Shown here in pieces: positions 63,801-64,000 of a stretch of DNA of 64,000 nucleotides. The stretch lies in contig CM114273.1 in the NCBI GenBank assembly GCA_050084515.1, positions 6,076,001-6,140,000 of the forward strand, in the 5' to 3' direction. Source of the DNA: Blasia pusilla (lineage: Eukaryota; Marchantiophyta; Marchantiopsida; Blasiales). The position numbers were made by a program, and so were the translations under genes. Under the pieces are notes generated by a model. The model made no database searches. It was not told where the DNA came from and worked only from the letters and a program-made list of their open reading frames with translations. How positions within the stretch are numbered: position 1 is the first letter of the stretch; the number at the start of each line of letters is the position of its first letter.

Positions 63801-64000
63801 AGGTACCTAATATACCTACATAATGATTGAACCCATCTATGGGTAGTACGAACCTGTGGGGAGAGATGAACAGATGAATGTTTTCATAAACACGTTCCTC
63901 CAGACCTCACCTTCACGTTGAGACGGACTAGGGAGCTTCAAAAATCTCTTTGAAGCCAATACAAAGCAATCCCTCAAATACCAATAGAAAATAGGACCAA

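Overview
The window looks like nuclear DNA of a land plant. The evidence is spliced genes with GT..AG introns, a class II cytosolic small heat-shock protein, and plant-type Copia, Ty3/Gypsy, Mutator-like (MULE) and LINE elements. The style of the sequences would suit a seed-free plant such as a bryophyte, but the species cannot be fixed from the sequence.

Layout. Positions 1-17.3 kb are the low-repeat host part: scattered exon-like islands, one recognisable gene (small HSP, two exons, 10663-12086) and several hairpins. A 5'-truncated LINE tail lies at about 18.5-19.3 kb. Positions 19760-30102 hold a nearly complete Ty3/Gypsy-type element on the minus strand (here 'element 1'). Positions 30.1-35.3 kb are weakly coding. 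From about 35.3 to 58.8 kb there is an old Mutator-like locus (accessory ORFs, MULE transposase with SWIM zinc finger, further ORFs). It was split by a second, related Gypsy-type element (element 2, plus strand, 39446-49171) and by a Copia element (50914-55853) that landed inside the transposase exon. In both cases the MULE reading frame is open across the junction if the insert and one target-site copy are ignored. Positions 58.8-64 kb hold diverged tandem and inverted repeats.

The most unusual system is the pair of Gypsy-type elements. Both encode Gag with two zinc knuckles, protease, then a DNMT3-like cytosine-5 DNA methyltransferase domain (motifs I, IV with Pro-Cys, VI with Glu-Asn-Val, IX and X in order), then RT-RNase H, integrase, and a C-terminal PHD finger (Cys4-His-Cys3). 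Both also share rotated terminal repeats. If the repeat halves are called B and A, the order is B - genes - polypurine tract - A - B - A', with short inverted TGTC..GACA ends and a 4-bp target duplication. This is the split-direct-repeat arrangement known from tyrosine-recombinase (DIRS-order) elements, yet here it goes with a DDE integrase. A retrotransposon that carries a DNA-methylation writer, a likely histone reader and rotated ends suggests self-methylation and chromatin-guided integration; that model is inference.

The elements are broken copies. Several stop codons look like C-to-T changes at CG or CHG sites, as expected for methylated DNA. Repeat divergence counted by eye orders the insertions: MULE first, then element 2 (about 5% or more), element 1 (about 2%) and Copia (about 1%).
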